From: LMUY01 sp965199095
GTDB lineage: Bacteria; Pseudomonadota; Alphaproteobacteria; Acetobacterales; Acetobacteraceae
NCBI GenBank assembly: GCA_965199095.1
Contig: CBDAQM010000007.1
Span: 937,504 to 1,001,503, forward strand
Direction: 5' to 3'
Length of the DNA stretch: 64,000 bases
The stretch's first letter is position 1, and every line of letters begins with the position of its first letter. Below are positions 1 through 8,809 of this stretch, one piece after another. A program made the position numbers and the translations under genes. The notes beneath the pieces were generated by a model. The model ran no database searches and was not told the origin of the DNA. It was given only the letters and a program-made list of their open reading frames with translations.

Positions 1-2
1 TG

Positions 3-185
3 CAGGCACGATCCATTAACCCGGTCGCGGCTACGGTGACGGCGGCGTGCGGCGGAGGCAAGGCGCCTCCGCTGCCGCTGGGCCAGTTGGAGGCTGGAGG
101 ATTGTATAGCGTGTGGATGATGCATCCCGATGGCCAACTGACCACCTTCGTGGCGCATGACATGATCGCGCCACCCCGGGAATGA
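3..185 (+). CDS. 3' end of an AlgF-like alginate O-acetylation protein (partial)
   Basis: The window opens inside a reading frame of about 60 codons that ends in TGA overlapping the ATG of the next gene (ATGA). The visible C-terminus carries S-I-N-P-V, then G-G-L-Y-S-V-W-M and D-G-Q-L-T-T-F-V. This layout resembles the C-terminal domain of AlgF, a periplasmic accessory protein for O-acetylation of alginate-like polysaccharides. The neighbouring SGNH hydrolase fits such a locus, since AlgJ/AlgX acetyltransferases are SGNH enzymes. The family assignment is from memory of the AlgF C-terminus; that the frame is coding is better supported than the name. Confidence 0.5.
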   Translation, partial: QARSINPVAATVTAACGGGKAPPLPLGQLEAGGLYSVWMMHPDGQLTTFVAHDMIAPPRE

Positions 186-928
186 GCGGGATGCGCGCGT
201 TCCTGCTCGCCACGGCGATGCTGCTGGGTGCGGCGCCGGCCTGGGCCGCGGGGGACTGCCCCGCCATCCCGCGGCGGACCCCGATGCCGGCCGAGGCGGT
301 GCCCACGGCAATCGACCTGCCGCTGTGGCGCGACCAGGTGTCGGGGCTCGACGCCCGGTTGCCCAGCCTGCAATTGCCCACGCGGCAATTGGTGTTCATC
401 GGTGACTCCATCACCGCCGGCTGGGACCCCGGCCTCTTCAGCCAGTTCTACGGCCAGCGCTCCCCCGTGCTGCTGGGCGTGATCGGGGACGTGACGCAAG
501 GCATCCTGGAGCGGCTGCCGCGCGAATGGGGCACGATGCACCCGAAGGTGGTCGTGCTGCTGATCGGCACGAACAACACGCAATGGGGCAACAGCACCCC
601 GGAGAACCTGTCGCTCGGCATCGCCGAGATCGTGCGGCTGATCCATGGCCGCTCCCCCAGCACCAAGGTGTTGATCGTCGGCATCCTGCCCCGCGGCGCC
701 GGACCGTGGGAACCGCTGCGGGCGGTGAACGCCAAAACCAACGAGTTGGTCGCCCGGTGCGCGGATGGGCAGACCACCTTCTACATCGATGTCGGCCGCG
801 CGCTGGTGAATGCCTCCGGCCAGCTTTCCAACGAGGTGTCGTTCGACCTGCTCCACCTGACGCCGGTCGGCTACGCATTGTATGCGATGGCGCTGGAGCC
901 GGAGATCAAAAGGCTGATGGGCGATTGA
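182..928 (+). CDS. Secreted SGNH/GDSL-family hydrolase or acyltransferase
   Basis: A 248-residue protein with a signal peptide (residues 1-23, hydrophobic core then A-W-A-A). It has the SGNH blocks: G-D-S-I-T at 74-78 with nucleophile Ser76, G-T-N-N at 129-132, and D-L-L-H with Asp222 and His225. Known members are esterases, lipases, PAF-acetylhydrolase-like enzymes or carbohydrate O-acetyl transferases/esterases. The ATG overlaps the upstream stop, so the two are translationally coupled, and the AlgF-like neighbour suggests a role in (de)acetylating an exported polysaccharide. The substrate cannot be read from sequence. Confidence 0.85.
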   Translation: MSGMRAFLLATAMLLGAAPAWAAGDCPAIPRRTPMPAEAVPTAIDLPLWRDQVSGLDARLPSLQLPTRQLVFIGDSITAGWDPGLFSQFYGQRSPVLLGVIGDVTQGILERLPREWGTMHPKVVVLLIGTNNTQWGNSTPENLSLGIAEIVRLIHGRSPSTKVLIVGILPRGAGPWEPLRAVNAKTNELVARCADGQTTFYIDVGRALVNASGQLSNEVSFDLLHLTPVGYALYAMALEPEIKRLMGD

Positions 929-1068
929 AACTGCTTTGTCTGCTGCTGTTGCTGGCGCTGAGCGCCTGTGCCGACGGCACGTCCAACGCGCCGGGTGAGC
1001 CCGGCAGTGCGAATGTGCGTCTGAACGGCGTCTACACCGTGTTCGGGGGCTACTCCACCGCCCGGTAA
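925..1068 (+). CDS. Small predicted lipoprotein (47 aa)
   Basis: A TTG start overlaps the stop of the SGNH gene (TTGA). The product begins M-K-L-L-C, continues with a leucine-rich core and reaches a lipobox L-S-A-C with the lipidated Cys near residue 15, followed by a short polar tail ending V-Y-T-V-F-G-G-Y-S-T-A-R. This is the form of small outer-membrane lipoproteins. No domain is recognised. The coupling and the lipobox argue that it is real; the non-ATG start and short length keep confidence moderate. Confidence 0.5.
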   Translation: MKLLCLLLLLALSACADGTSNAPGEPGSANVRLNGVYTVFGGYSTAR

Positions 1069-1127
1069 CTTGTGTTTATGCCGGTCTCCTCCCTGGGCGT
1101 GCCGACGCGTCCGTGGGATGAAGGTGC

Positions 1128-2504
1128 ATGAACCCGGCGCCCGCGCACATCACCACCGACGGCCTGTCTCCCCCACAGCTCTACTGGGCCGTCGTGGCCG
1201 TCGCGCTGGGCTTGATCATGGCGGTGCTGGACAGCGCCATCGCCAACATCGCCCTGCCGACCATTGCGCGCGACCTGCACGTGACGGATGCCGAGTCCAT
1301 CTGGGTGGTCAATGCCTACCAGTTGGCGGTGACGATGGTCCTGCTGCCGCTGGCCTCGCTGGGCGAGATCATCGGCTATCGCCGGGTGCACATCTTCGGG
1401 CTGGTGCTGTTCGTCGCCGCTTCGCTACTCTGCGCCCTGTCGGGGACGCTGCTGCTGCTGACGCTCGCCCGCATCCTGCAGGGGATCGGCGCCGCCGGGA
1501 TGCTGAGCGTGAACGTGGCGCTGATCCGCTTCGTCTTTCCGCGGCAGAAGCTCGGCAGCGGCATCGGCATGAACGCCATGGTCGGCTCGGTGGCGACCGC
1601 GGTCGGCCCCACCGTGGCGTCCGTCATTTTGTCGGTGGCGCATTGGCCCTGGCTGTTCGCGGTCAACGTGCCGATCGGGTTGTTTGCCCTGGCGGTGTCG
1701 TTGCGGGCGCTGCCGCACACCGCCGCCTCCACCGCGCGGTTCGACCTTGCCAGCGCGGTGCTGAGTGCGGCGACGTTCGGCCTGCTGATCAGCGGCGTGG
1801 ACGGGCTGGCGCATGGGCAGGGGGCCGTACTGGTTGCGGCCGAGCTGGCCGGCATGCTGGTGGCCGGGGTGGCGCTGGTCCGCCGGCAAACCACGCTCAC
1901 CGCCCCGCTGCTGCCCGTCGACTTGCTGCGGGTGCCGCTGTTCGCCCTGTCGGTGGCGGCGGCGGTCTGCTGTTTCGCGGGGCAAGGCCTGGCCTATGTG
2001 GCGATGCCGTTCCTGATGCAGAACACGCTGGGCTTCAGCCAGGTCAGCACCGGGCTGCTGCTGACGCCGTGGCCGCTGGCGGTGGCGCTGATCTCGCCCT
2101 TGGCCGGGCGGCTGTCCGACCGGTTCCCGCCGGCGATCCTGGGGGCGATCGGGCTGGCGGGCATGGCGGTCGGGCTGGTGCTGATGGCGACGCTGCCGGC
2201 GCATCCGCCCGATTTGGCCATCATCTGGCGGACCGGGCTGTGCGGGCTGGGCTTCGGGTTTTTCAACTCGCCCAACAACCGGGCGATGATCGGGTCCGCC
2301 CCGCCGCATCGCAGTGGCGGCGCCAGCGGCATGGTCGCGACCGCGCGCCTGCTGGGGCAGACGACCGGGGCTGCGTTGGTCGCGCTGTGCTTCGAACTGA
2401 CGCCCTTGCACGGCGCCCCGGCCGCGCTGTTCGTGGGCGCGGCGTTCGCCGGCGCGGCGGCGCTGGCCAGCCTGATGCGAACGGCGGCGCCGAAACAGGT
2501 TTGA
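1128..2504 (+). CDS. MFS drug/metabolite exporter, DHA2 (EmrB/QacA-like) family
   Basis: A 458-residue very hydrophobic protein compatible with 14 membrane helices. Near residues 28-45 it carries motif L-D-S-A-I-A-N-I-A-L-P-T-I, the DHA2 signature (usually L-D-x-T-I-V-N-V-A-L-P), followed by W-V-V-N-A-Y-Q-L. It is a proton-antiport exporter of the inner membrane; the substrate is unknown. The start has a GAAGG Shine-Dalgarno close upstream. No adjacent membrane-fusion (EmrA) gene or regulator is seen, so it probably works alone. Confidence 0.9.
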   Translation: MNPAPAHITTDGLSPPQLYWAVVAVALGLIMAVLDSAIANIALPTIARDLHVTDAESIWVVNAYQLAVTMVLLPLASLGEIIGYRRVHIFGLVLFVAASLLCALSGTLLLLTLARILQGIGAAGMLSVNVALIRFVFPRQKLGSGIGMNAMVGSVATAVGPTVASVILSVAHWPWLFAVNVPIGLFALAVSLRALPHTAASTARFDLASAVLSAATFGLLISGVDGLAHGQGAVLVAAELAGMLVAGVALVRRQTTLTAPLLPVDLLRVPLFALSVAAAVCCFAGQGLAYVAMPFLMQNTLGFSQVSTGLLLTPWPLAVALISPLAGRLSDRFPPAILGAIGLAGMAVGLVLMATLPAHPPDLAIIWRTGLCGLGFGFFNSPNNRAMIGSAPPHRSGGASGMVATARLLGQTTGAALVALCFELTPLHGAPAALFVGAAFAGAAALASLMRTAAPKQV

Positions 2505-2572
2505 ACGGCGGACTCAAGGCGGCCTTGCCGACCATAAGCAGCAGCACGAACCAAAAAGAGGCGGAGGATTTT

Positions 2573-3133
2573 TTGGCGCCACGACCACAGATCATCATAC
2601 TGAACGGCGTAGGCAGCGTTGGAAAAAGCTCCACGGCGAAGGCGCTTCAGGCAATCACGTCAAAGCCGTTCCTGCACGTGGCGATGGACGCCTTCTTGGA
2701 CATGCTGCCAGCGAAGATGCTCGCCCACCCGGACGGCTTGCTGCTTGAGGCGGCGTGGGAGAATGGCAAACCCGTCGTTGCCGTAAGGACCGGGCCGGTT
2801 CTTGAGCGTGCCATGCGCGGGATGCGGCACGCCGTCGCTGCCTTGGCCGAGCAAGGCAACAACCTCATCGTTGATGAGGTCATGCTCGACGCTCGGACAG
2901 CGCAGGATTACCGCGACCTGCTACAATCCTACGATCTTCACCTGGTTGGCCTCGTTGCCCCGCTGGAGGTGCTTGAAGCACGGGAGCGCGAACGTGGTGA
3001 CCGGCAGATCGGCCTCGCGCGCGGGCAGTATGGCTTGGTCCATCGCGGTATCAGCTACGACTTGGAGGTGGACACCGCGGCGGCGGCGGCATCTGAATGC
3101 GCTCGGATGATCCGCGACGCTTTCGGGCTTTAG
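2573..3133 (+). CDS. Chloramphenicol 3-O-phosphotransferase-like kinase
   Basis: A 186-residue P-loop protein. The TTG start at 2573 is chosen because GGAGG lies 5 nt upstream; no ATG fits. Walker A G-V-G-S-V-G-K-S is at 12-19. Asp39 sits where the Streptomyces Cpt enzyme has its catalytic Asp (M-D-A-F-L-D-M-L-P). The C-terminus V-H-R-G-I-S-Y-D-L-E-V-D-T matches the Cpt family (PF07931) closely. Characterised Cpt phosphorylates chloramphenicol; most homologues have unknown small-molecule substrates. It follows an exporter in the same direction, so a detoxification pair is possible but inferred. Confidence 0.8.
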   Translation: MAPRPQIIILNGVGSVGKSSTAKALQAITSKPFLHVAMDAFLDMLPAKMLAHPDGLLLEAAWENGKPVVAVRTGPVLERAMRGMRHAVAALAEQGNNLIVDEVMLDARTAQDYRDLLQSYDLHLVGLVAPLEVLEARERERGDRQIGLARGQYGLVHRGISYDLEVDTAAAAASECARMIRDAFGL

Positions 3134-3240
3134 TCTAAACCACAAAGCCAGCGCGCCCTTTATGCTGCTTGCCGGCGACAGGGCTTGTTCGACACCCTGG
3201 TCAAAGCGATAGCTTGCCCGACACGTCGTAAGGTCCGCGC

Positions 3241-3864
3241 ATGTTCTCGATCCTCACCGAAACCCTGGCCGGATTGCGCACACGCTACGCCGAACCGCAC
3301 CGTGTCTATCACGGCCAAGCCCATATCGACGCCTTGCTGCGTGGCCTGGCCCATGAGGGGTGCCAGGTCCGGAACAAGGCGGCCGTCGAACTCGCGGTCT
3401 GGTACCACGACGCCATCTACGACCCGGCCGCCGCCGACAACGAGGCCCGTAGCGCCGACCTGCTGGTGACCGAGCTGCACGGATTGGCTGATCCATGCGT
3501 GATCGACGCAGCCGCAGCACTGGTCCGCGCGACGGCCGGGCATGAGCTGCCGCAGGAGTTCCCGCAGGACTGGCGGGACGATGCGGCCATTTTCCTTGAT
3601 CTTGACATGGCCGTGCTCGGCGCCCCGCCTGCCGAGTATGACGCCTACGAGGCGGGGATCGCCGCGGAGTACATCCCGGTGTATGGCCGAGACCGCTTCC
3701 TCGCTGGCCGGGCGGCGTTCCTGCGAGGCATGCTGGGGCGCGGGCGGCTGTTCCATACCGAGCACTTCCACCAACGCCTGGACACGCTCGCACGCGCTAA
3801 CCTGCAGCGGGGATTGCAGGGGCATGTGATGATGCGTCCCCAGACAGCGGCAGTTCCAAAGTAG
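3241..3864 (+). CDS. HD-superfamily metal-dependent phosphohydrolase (predicted)
   Basis: A 207-residue cytosolic protein with the ligand pattern of HD hydrolases: H-G-Q-A-H (His24 and His28), then Y-H-D (His56-Asp57), and A-R-S-A-D further on. It resembles the uncharacterised group annotated as predicted metal-dependent HD phosphohydrolases, about 200 residues long. The substrate is unknown. Its TAG stop is supplied by the G-T-A-G head of a REP repeat that starts in the last codon, so the extreme C-terminus may have been altered by REP insertion. Confidence 0.75.
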   Translation: MFSILTETLAGLRTRYAEPHRVYHGQAHIDALLRGLAHEGCQVRNKAAVELAVWYHDAIYDPAAADNEARSADLLVTELHGLADPCVIDAAAALVRATAGHELPQEFPQDWRDDAAIFLDLDMAVLGAPPAEYDAYEAGIAAEYIPVYGRDRFLAGRAAFLRGMLGRGRLFHTEHFHQRLDTLARANLQRGLQGHVMMRPQTAAVPK

Positions 3865-3893
3865 GGTGCAATGCGCTTTGGCATTGCACCATC
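3861..3893 (+). repeat. REP element, left flank of RAYT gene
   Basis: GTAGGG head followed by the hairpin TGCAATGC-gctttg-GCATTGCA. The GTAG head plus imperfect palindrome is the hallmark of REP sequences recognised by REP-associated tyrosine transposases. It matches the copy at 4531-4562 in inverted orientation almost base for base. Confidence 0.9.
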
Positions 3894-3958
3894 ACCATTG
3901 CCAACACGGATCACCCAAGACAGGGTACATTACGATATCGGCGCGGAGCCTTGCCCAG

Positions 3959-4495
3959 ATGCCCGAGTACAGGCGCAACCGCGTGCCCGGCGCCACGTTT
4001 TTCTTTACCGTCAACCTACTCGACCGCCGCTCCGACCTCCTCGTCAGCCATATCGAACTGCTCCGCGCATGCGTCGGCCGGGTTCGCCACCTGATGCCGT
4101 TCTACATCGATGCGTGGGTGGTGCTGCCCGACCATATGCATGCCCTCTGGACCCTTCCCGAAGGCGACGCGAATTTTTCCCAACGCTGGCAGGCGATCAA
4201 AATGTCCTTTTCCAAAGCGATCAACCCGGCGGAACGTCTCTGCGCCAGTCGCCGGGTGCGCGGCGAACGCGGCATCTGGCAGCGACGCTTCTGGGAACAC
4301 ACCATCCGTGACGAGCAAGACTACGCAAGCCACGTCGACTATATCCACTTCAATCCGGTCAAGCATGGCCTTGCGCCATCCGCTGCGGCCTGGCCCTACT
4401 CCAGCTTTCACCGCGCCGTAGCCCGGGGTCAGTATCCGAGTTCATGGAGTTTGGACGGGAGCGACGACGGGGCCAAGGGCGAACGATCACGGTGA
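3959..4495 (+). CDS. REP-associated tyrosine transposase (RAYT, Y1 HUH family)
   Basis: A 178-residue IS200-like single-strand transposase (PF01797 type). It has the HUH motif in L-P-D-H-M-H-A-L, the run R-R-F-W-E-H-T-I, the segment D-E-Q-D-Y holding a candidate nucleophile Tyr, and the family signature Y-I-H-F-N-P-V-K-H-G-L. The ATG at 3959 gives M-P-E-Y-R-R, a usual RAYT N-terminus; the frame stays open upstream but runs into the REP. The gene is bracketed by two inverted REPs, the known arrangement for this domesticated family, whose members cut and rejoin REP DNA and are thought to spread the repeats through the genome. Confidence 0.9.
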   Translation: MPEYRRNRVPGATFFFTVNLLDRRSDLLVSHIELLRACVGRVRHLMPFYIDAWVVLPDHMHALWTLPEGDANFSQRWQAIKMSFSKAINPAERLCASRRVRGERGIWQRRFWEHTIRDEQDYASHVDYIHFNPVKHGLAPSAAAWPYSSFHRAVARGQYPSSWSLDGSDDGAKGERSR

Positions 4496-4530
4496 GACAA
4501 GTTTGACGGTTGCGGATTTTATTTTCGGCA

Positions 4531-4562
4531 GTGGTGCAATGCCAAAGCGCATTGCACCCTAC
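4531..4562 (-). repeat. REP element, right flank of RAYT gene (inverted)
   Basis: Read on the minus strand it is GTAGGGTGCAATGCGCTTTG followed by GCATTGCACC, the same as the 3861 copy through the whole hairpin. The two copies face each other around the transposase. Confidence 0.9.
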
Positions 4563-4584
4563 TCTGGCTAAGGCAGCGTCGGCC

Positions 4585-5718
4585 CTAAGCAGCCTGCCGG
4601 TGCCAACTCGGCCGCGCCACCTGGCCGGCCGCCAACGCCGGGAGGTCGGCGGCGTTCATCTCCCCGGTGATGGCGCGGGCGACCAGCTCGCCCATCAGCG
4701 AGCCCAGCTTGAACCCGTGGCCGGAGCAGGCGCTGATCACCCAGCCGGCGGCGCCGGTGGGGCGGACCTGGAATTCCTCCTGGTCGTGCACGGTGTAGAA
4801 GCAGGCCCGGCGCTCCAGCACCGTGTAGCGCTCCAGGTCGCGGTAGGCGGCGTGGGCGCTGGGCCACAGCCGGTGCAAATCCTCGTCGGTGGCGCGGCGG
4901 TGGTCGTCCGGGTCGCCGGTGCGGGAGAACACGTGGTCGCCGATCTTCAGCCGGGTGCCGCGGCGGGGCGGCAAAGTGTACAGCCCGCCATCCGGCGAGC
5001 GGTCCAGCAGCACCGGCGCCTCCGCCCAGGCCTGCGCCAGCGCCGGGGGCGGCGACAGGTAGAGCACCGCCTGCCGCGACGGCACCACCACCTCCCGCAG
5101 GCCGGGCACCAGCCGGTCGGCCCATGCGCCGGCCGCGACCACCACCGTATCCCCGCTATACGTGCGGCCGTTCTTCACCAGCGTGCCCCGCTCCGGGTCC
5201 ACCTCGGTCACCTTGCTGCCGGCATGCATTGTCACACCCAGCCGGCCAAGCAGCACGACCAGGTCGGTCAGGATGCGTGCGGGGAACAGCATGCCGGCGC
5301 CGTCCGTCTCCACCACCCGGACCAGCCCGTCCGGCCGCACCATCGGGAAGCGCCGCTCCACCTGGTCCAGCTGCACGTCGCGGTAGCCGATGCCCATGTC
5401 GTCCAGCGAGCGGGCGACGCCGTCGTACCAATCGTCCCGATTGCGCAGGAAATAGACGGCGCCGCACGGCTCGTAATGCGACGTGCCAGTCGCCTGCCAA
5501 AGCTGCTCCCATACCCGGAACGCCTCCGGCATCAACTGCGCGTACCCCTCCATCCGGCCATAGGCGTGGCGGATGATGCGGTGCTCGTCGTAGGAGGAGG
5601 CCAGCGGGTTGGGCAGCGGCCCCTGCTCGAACAACTCGACCTGGACGCCGCGCCGGGCGAGCGCCCAGGCGGTGGACAGGCCGGCGATGCCGCCCCCGAC
5701 GATCAGGGCCTTGGTCAT
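4585..5718 (-). CDS. FAD-dependent amine oxidase (sarcosine/N-methyl amino acid oxidase-like)
   Basis: A 377-residue DAO-fold flavoprotein. The start at 5718 is chosen because the FAD-binding G-G-G-I-A-G-L-S follows within ten residues and a GAGGAG sequence precedes it; an upstream ATG at 5778 would add an unlikely 20-residue extension. It resembles monomeric sarcosine oxidase/N-methyltryptophan oxidase, which oxidise secondary or tertiary N-methyl amines to formaldehyde, amine and H2O2; S-S-Y-D-E-H-R-I-I-R matches that group and the C-terminal C-S-G-H-G-F-K is consistent with the flavin-linkage region. It is divergent from the Rieske/ABC cluster and fits a demethylation pathway. Confidence 0.85.
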   Translation of the reverse strand: MTKALIVGGGIAGLSTAWALARRGVQVELFEQGPLPNPLASSYDEHRIIRHAYGRMEGYAQLMPEAFRVWEQLWQATGTSHYEPCGAVYFLRNRDDWYDGVARSLDDMGIGYRDVQLDQVERRFPMVRPDGLVRVVETDGAGMLFPARILTDLVVLLGRLGVTMHAGSKVTEVDPERGTLVKNGRTYSGDTVVVAAGAWADRLVPGLREVVVPSRQAVLYLSPPPALAQAWAEAPVLLDRSPDGGLYTLPPRRGTRLKIGDHVFSRTGDPDDHRRATDEDLHRLWPSAHAAYRDLERYTVLERRACFYTVHDQEEFQVRPTGAAGWVISACSGHGFKLGSLMGELVARAITGEMNAADLPALAAGQVARPSWHRQAA

Positions 5719-5864
5719 GGCTGCACTCCTCACCCGCGGCGGGCATGATCCGACCGGCGGTTGCTTGGGGCAACGCATAAAATGAGGGTGCGAGGGTAAA
5801 ATATGGTGTAAGTCTTCGCCACAGTGCTGTGCCTGCGCTGGTTGCAGCGCCGAGGGAGGCCGTT

Positions 5865-7073
5865 TTGCTCGATCTGTCCCGTATCCGCGCCCTGCTGGAC
5901 CAACGCCGCGACGGCCACACGCTGCCCCAGGCCTTCTACAACGACCCCGATATCCTCCGCTTCGACATGGAGGCGATTTACGGCCGGAGTTGGATCATGG
6001 TCGGCTTCGAGGTGGAGTTGCCGGAGCCCGGTAGCACGCTGGCGACCACCGTCGGGCGCAACCCGGTGGTCGTGGTGCGCGGGCGGGACGGGGAGTTGCG
6101 CGCGTTCCACAACTCCTGCCGTCACCGCGGCGCCCAAATCTGCGCGCCGGGCGCGGCGCGGCGGCCGCGGCTGGTCTGCCCCTATCACCAATGGTCGTAC
6201 GACCTGGAGGGCCGGCTGGTGAACGCACCCCGCATGCCCGACTGGTTTGCCCCGTCCGAGCACAGTCTGCGCCCCGTGGCGCTGCGGACCGTCGCCGGCA
6301 CCGTCTATATCTGCCTCGCCGATGACCCGCCCGATTTCGACGACTTCCACGACGCGTTCGCGCCGATGCTGGCGCCGCACCAGCTCCACCGGGCGAAACT
6401 GGCGCACGAGATGACGCTGGTGGAGCGGGCGAATTGGAAGCTGGTGATGGAGAACGCGCGCGAGTGCTACCATTGCACGACCAACCACCCCGAGCTGTCG
6501 GTGACGTTCCCGGTCGGCCGCCGCGCGCTGAGCGAGGAGGAGCAGGCGGACATCAACAGCAGCTTCGCCGCCCGCATGGCGGAGCAGGGACTGCCCTCCG
6601 ACCCGGTGGAAGGGGCGTGGTGGCAGGCGGGCCGGTTCTCGCTCAATCCCGGCACGCGCTCGATGACGTTCGACGGACAGCCCTGCGTCGCCAAGCCGAT
6701 CCTCGACGTCGGCAACGGCGATGTCGGCTCGCTGCGCTGGGCGCTGGAGCCGCATAGCTTCGCGCATGCCGTGGGCGACTACGTGTTCATGTTCAGCGCC
6801 ATGCCGACGGGGCCGGAGGAGACGGTGGTGACGGCGAAATGGCTGGTGAGCCAGGATGCGGTCGAGGGCGTCGACTACACCGTGCCGGGCCTGACGGAGC
6901 TGTGGGACAAGACCAACCTGCAGGACCGGGCGCTGGCGGAAAACAACCAGCGCGGCGTCAACTCCGTGGGGTTCGTGCCCGGCCCGTATTCCGAGAACGC
7001 CGAGTCGCTGGTGCTGCGCTTCGTGGATTGGTACTGCGCCAAGGCGCGCAGCTATGTCGACGCCCATGGCTAG
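5865..7073 (+). CDS. Rieske non-heme iron oxygenase, alpha subunit (GbcA-like)
   Basis: About 402 residues. The TTG at 5865 is preferred because GAGGGAGG lies 5 nt upstream; a GTG at 5829 would add 12 residues. The Rieske cluster ligands are Cys85, His87, Cys105 and His108 (C-R-H-R-G and C-P-Y-H-Q-W-S-Y). The mononuclear iron site lies in E-C-Y-H-C-T-T-N-H-P-E. Overall it resembles glycine-betaine monooxygenase GbcA and related quaternary-amine demethylases (carnitine, stachydrine). These need a ferredoxin reductase such as GbcB, which is not seen nearby. It heads the ABC/flavin-oxidase operon. The exact substrate is uncertain. Confidence 0.88.
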   Translation: MLDLSRIRALLDQRRDGHTLPQAFYNDPDILRFDMEAIYGRSWIMVGFEVELPEPGSTLATTVGRNPVVVVRGRDGELRAFHNSCRHRGAQICAPGAARRPRLVCPYHQWSYDLEGRLVNAPRMPDWFAPSEHSLRPVALRTVAGTVYICLADDPPDFDDFHDAFAPMLAPHQLHRAKLAHEMTLVERANWKLVMENARECYHCTTNHPELSVTFPVGRRALSEEEQADINSSFAARMAEQGLPSDPVEGAWWQAGRFSLNPGTRSMTFDGQPCVAKPILDVGNGDVGSLRWALEPHSFAHAVGDYVFMFSAMPTGPEETVVTAKWLVSQDAVEGVDYTVPGLTELWDKTNLQDRALAENNQRGVNSVGFVPGPYSENAESLVLRFVDWYCAKARSYVDAHG

Positions 7074-7124
7074 CGGCACGGTGATTGCTTCGTCATGCTG
7101 CCGCACCCGGAAGGAAGACGCTGA

Positions 7125-8777
7125 ATGAGCCGTGCCACCGAGTTCCTGGACCGGCTGCGGCGCGGGTCCGGCGCGCTGCAGAACCACGTGGTGGATGAGT
7201 TCCTGGCCGGGCGGATCGACCGCCGCGGCCTGCTGATGCATGGCGCCCGGGTCGGGCTGGCGGCGCCGTTGCTGGGCGGGCTGCTGGGCGTGGCCCCGCT
7301 GCGGCAGGCACGGGCGCAGGGCAAGGCGGGCGCCACCATCCGCGTCGCCGGCGCGATGCCGACGACGGCGATCAACCCGGTGACGGTCGCCAACACCGGC
7401 GGCCTGCTGATGCTGATGCAAACCGGCGAGTTCCTGGTGCGGGACGCGCCGAACCTGGTGCTGCAACCCTGCCTGGCGCTGAGTTGGAAGCCGAACGACG
7501 ACGGCAGCGTCTGGACCTTCGCGCTGCGGCCCAACGTCAAGTTCCACAACGGCAAGACGCTCACCGCCGCCGACGTGGTGGCCACGATGGACCGGCTGTC
7601 CGACCCGAAGAACGGGTCGAACGCGCTGTCGGCGTTTCGCGGCGTGCTGACGAAGGGCGGCACGACCGCGGTCGACGACCTGACCGTGGCGTTCCACCTG
7701 GAGGCGCCGAACGGCAACTTCCCCTATTTGGTGTCGTCGGACAACTACAACGCGATCATCCTGCCGGCCGAGTACGACGGGGATTTCGAGAAGAATTTCC
7801 TCGCCACCGGCCCGTTCAAGCTCGAGCGCTTCACGCCCAAGGTCGGCGCCAGCTTCGTGCGCAACCCGGACTATTGGGGCGGACCGGTGCTGCCCGCGCG
7901 GACCGAGTTCACCTTCTTCGCCGACCAGCAATCCCAGGTGCTGGCGCTGCAAGGCAACCAGGTGGACGTGATCGCCCAGGTGGCGGTGCAAGGGGCGCAG
8001 GGCCTGCTGAACGACCCCGACGTGAAGCTGATCAAGCTGCGGTCCTCCGCGGTGCGCGAACTGCATATCCGCAACGACGTGCCGAAATTCGCCGACAAGC
8101 GGGTGCGCCAGGCGATGGCGTTGACGCTGGACCGGCCGGCCATTGTCGCCGGGCTGTTCCGCGGCAATGCCGACCTCGGCAACGATTCCCCGATCGCGCC
8201 GATCTACCCGTCCAACGACCCCACCGTGCCGCAGCGGAAAAAGGACATCGAGCGCGCAAGGGCGCTGATGGCGGAGGCCGGAGCGGCCAACGGGTTCGAG
8301 GCGACGTTGACCTGCGAGCGCACGCAGGAAATCCCCGACTACGCCGTGCTGATGCAGAATTCCTGCGCCGCCATCGGCATCAAGCTGACCCTCAAGATTG
8401 AGGACCAGGGCGCCTATTACGGCTCGGCCAAGTTCGGCACGTCCGATTGGCTGGATTCGGAAATGGGCATCACCTCCTACGGCCATCGCGGCATCCCGAA
8501 CGTGCTGCTGAACGCGCCGTTGGTCAGCACCGGGACGTGGAACGCGTCGCATTTCAAGAACCTGGACTACGACAAGCTGGTCGCCGAGTATGTCGCCGCC
8601 ACCGACCTCGGCGTGCAGCGGGCGACGGCGGGCAAGATCGACCGCCTGCTGCTGGATGAAACGCCCAGCATTTTCTCCTATTTCTACAACCAGCTCACCG
8701 CGACCAGCGCCGACGTGTCGGGGGTGGAGCCGACCGCGATCAGCCAGTTGTTCCTCCAGCACGCCACCATTGCGTAG
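7125..8777 (+). CDS. ABC importer periplasmic binding protein, family 5 (Dpp/Opp type)
   Basis: A 550-residue solute-binding protein of the SBP_bac_5 family. The start follows GGAAGGAAG. Residues 30-65 hold R-R-G-L-L-M-H-G-A-R-V-G-L and a hydrophobic stretch ending A-R-A-Q-G, consistent with Tat-type export. Family markers include V-W-T-F-A-L-R-P-N-V-K-F-H-N-G, R-V-R-Q-A-M-A-L-T-L-D-R and R-A-L-M-A-E-A-G in the normal order. It should deliver ligand to the permeases immediately downstream. Family members bind peptides, opines, nickel or betaine-like compounds; context favours an N-methylated or opine-type amino compound. Confidence 0.9.
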   Translation: MSRATEFLDRLRRGSGALQNHVVDEFLAGRIDRRGLLMHGARVGLAAPLLGGLLGVAPLRQARAQGKAGATIRVAGAMPTTAINPVTVANTGGLLMLMQTGEFLVRDAPNLVLQPCLALSWKPNDDGSVWTFALRPNVKFHNGKTLTAADVVATMDRLSDPKNGSNALSAFRGVLTKGGTTAVDDLTVAFHLEAPNGNFPYLVSSDNYNAIILPAEYDGDFEKNFLATGPFKLERFTPKVGASFVRNPDYWGGPVLPARTEFTFFADQQSQVLALQGNQVDVIAQVAVQGAQGLLNDPDVKLIKLRSSAVRELHIRNDVPKFADKRVRQAMALTLDRPAIVAGLFRGNADLGNDSPIAPIYPSNDPTVPQRKKDIERARALMAEAGAANGFEATLTCERTQEIPDYAVLMQNSCAAIGIKLTLKIEDQGAYYGSAKFGTSDWLDSEMGITSYGHRGIPNVLLNAPLVSTGTWNASHFKNLDYDKLVAEYVAATDLGVQRATAGKIDRLLLDETPSIFSYFYNQLTATSADVSGVEPTAISQLFLQHATIA

Positions 8778-8809
8778 CGGCACGCGTGAACCCGGCCAAC
8801 CTCCCTCCT

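Noticed and set aside
1070..2572. Long upstream extension of the chloramphenicol-phosphotransferase-like frame
   Set aside because: It reads the MFS gene out of frame; a TTG with GGAGG at 2573 fits the family length.
5730..8783. 1,017-codon minus-strand open frame over the Rieske and binding-protein genes
   Set aside because: It is a GC-driven mirror of genes with clear domains; composition is Arg/Gln/His-rich with no motif or signal.
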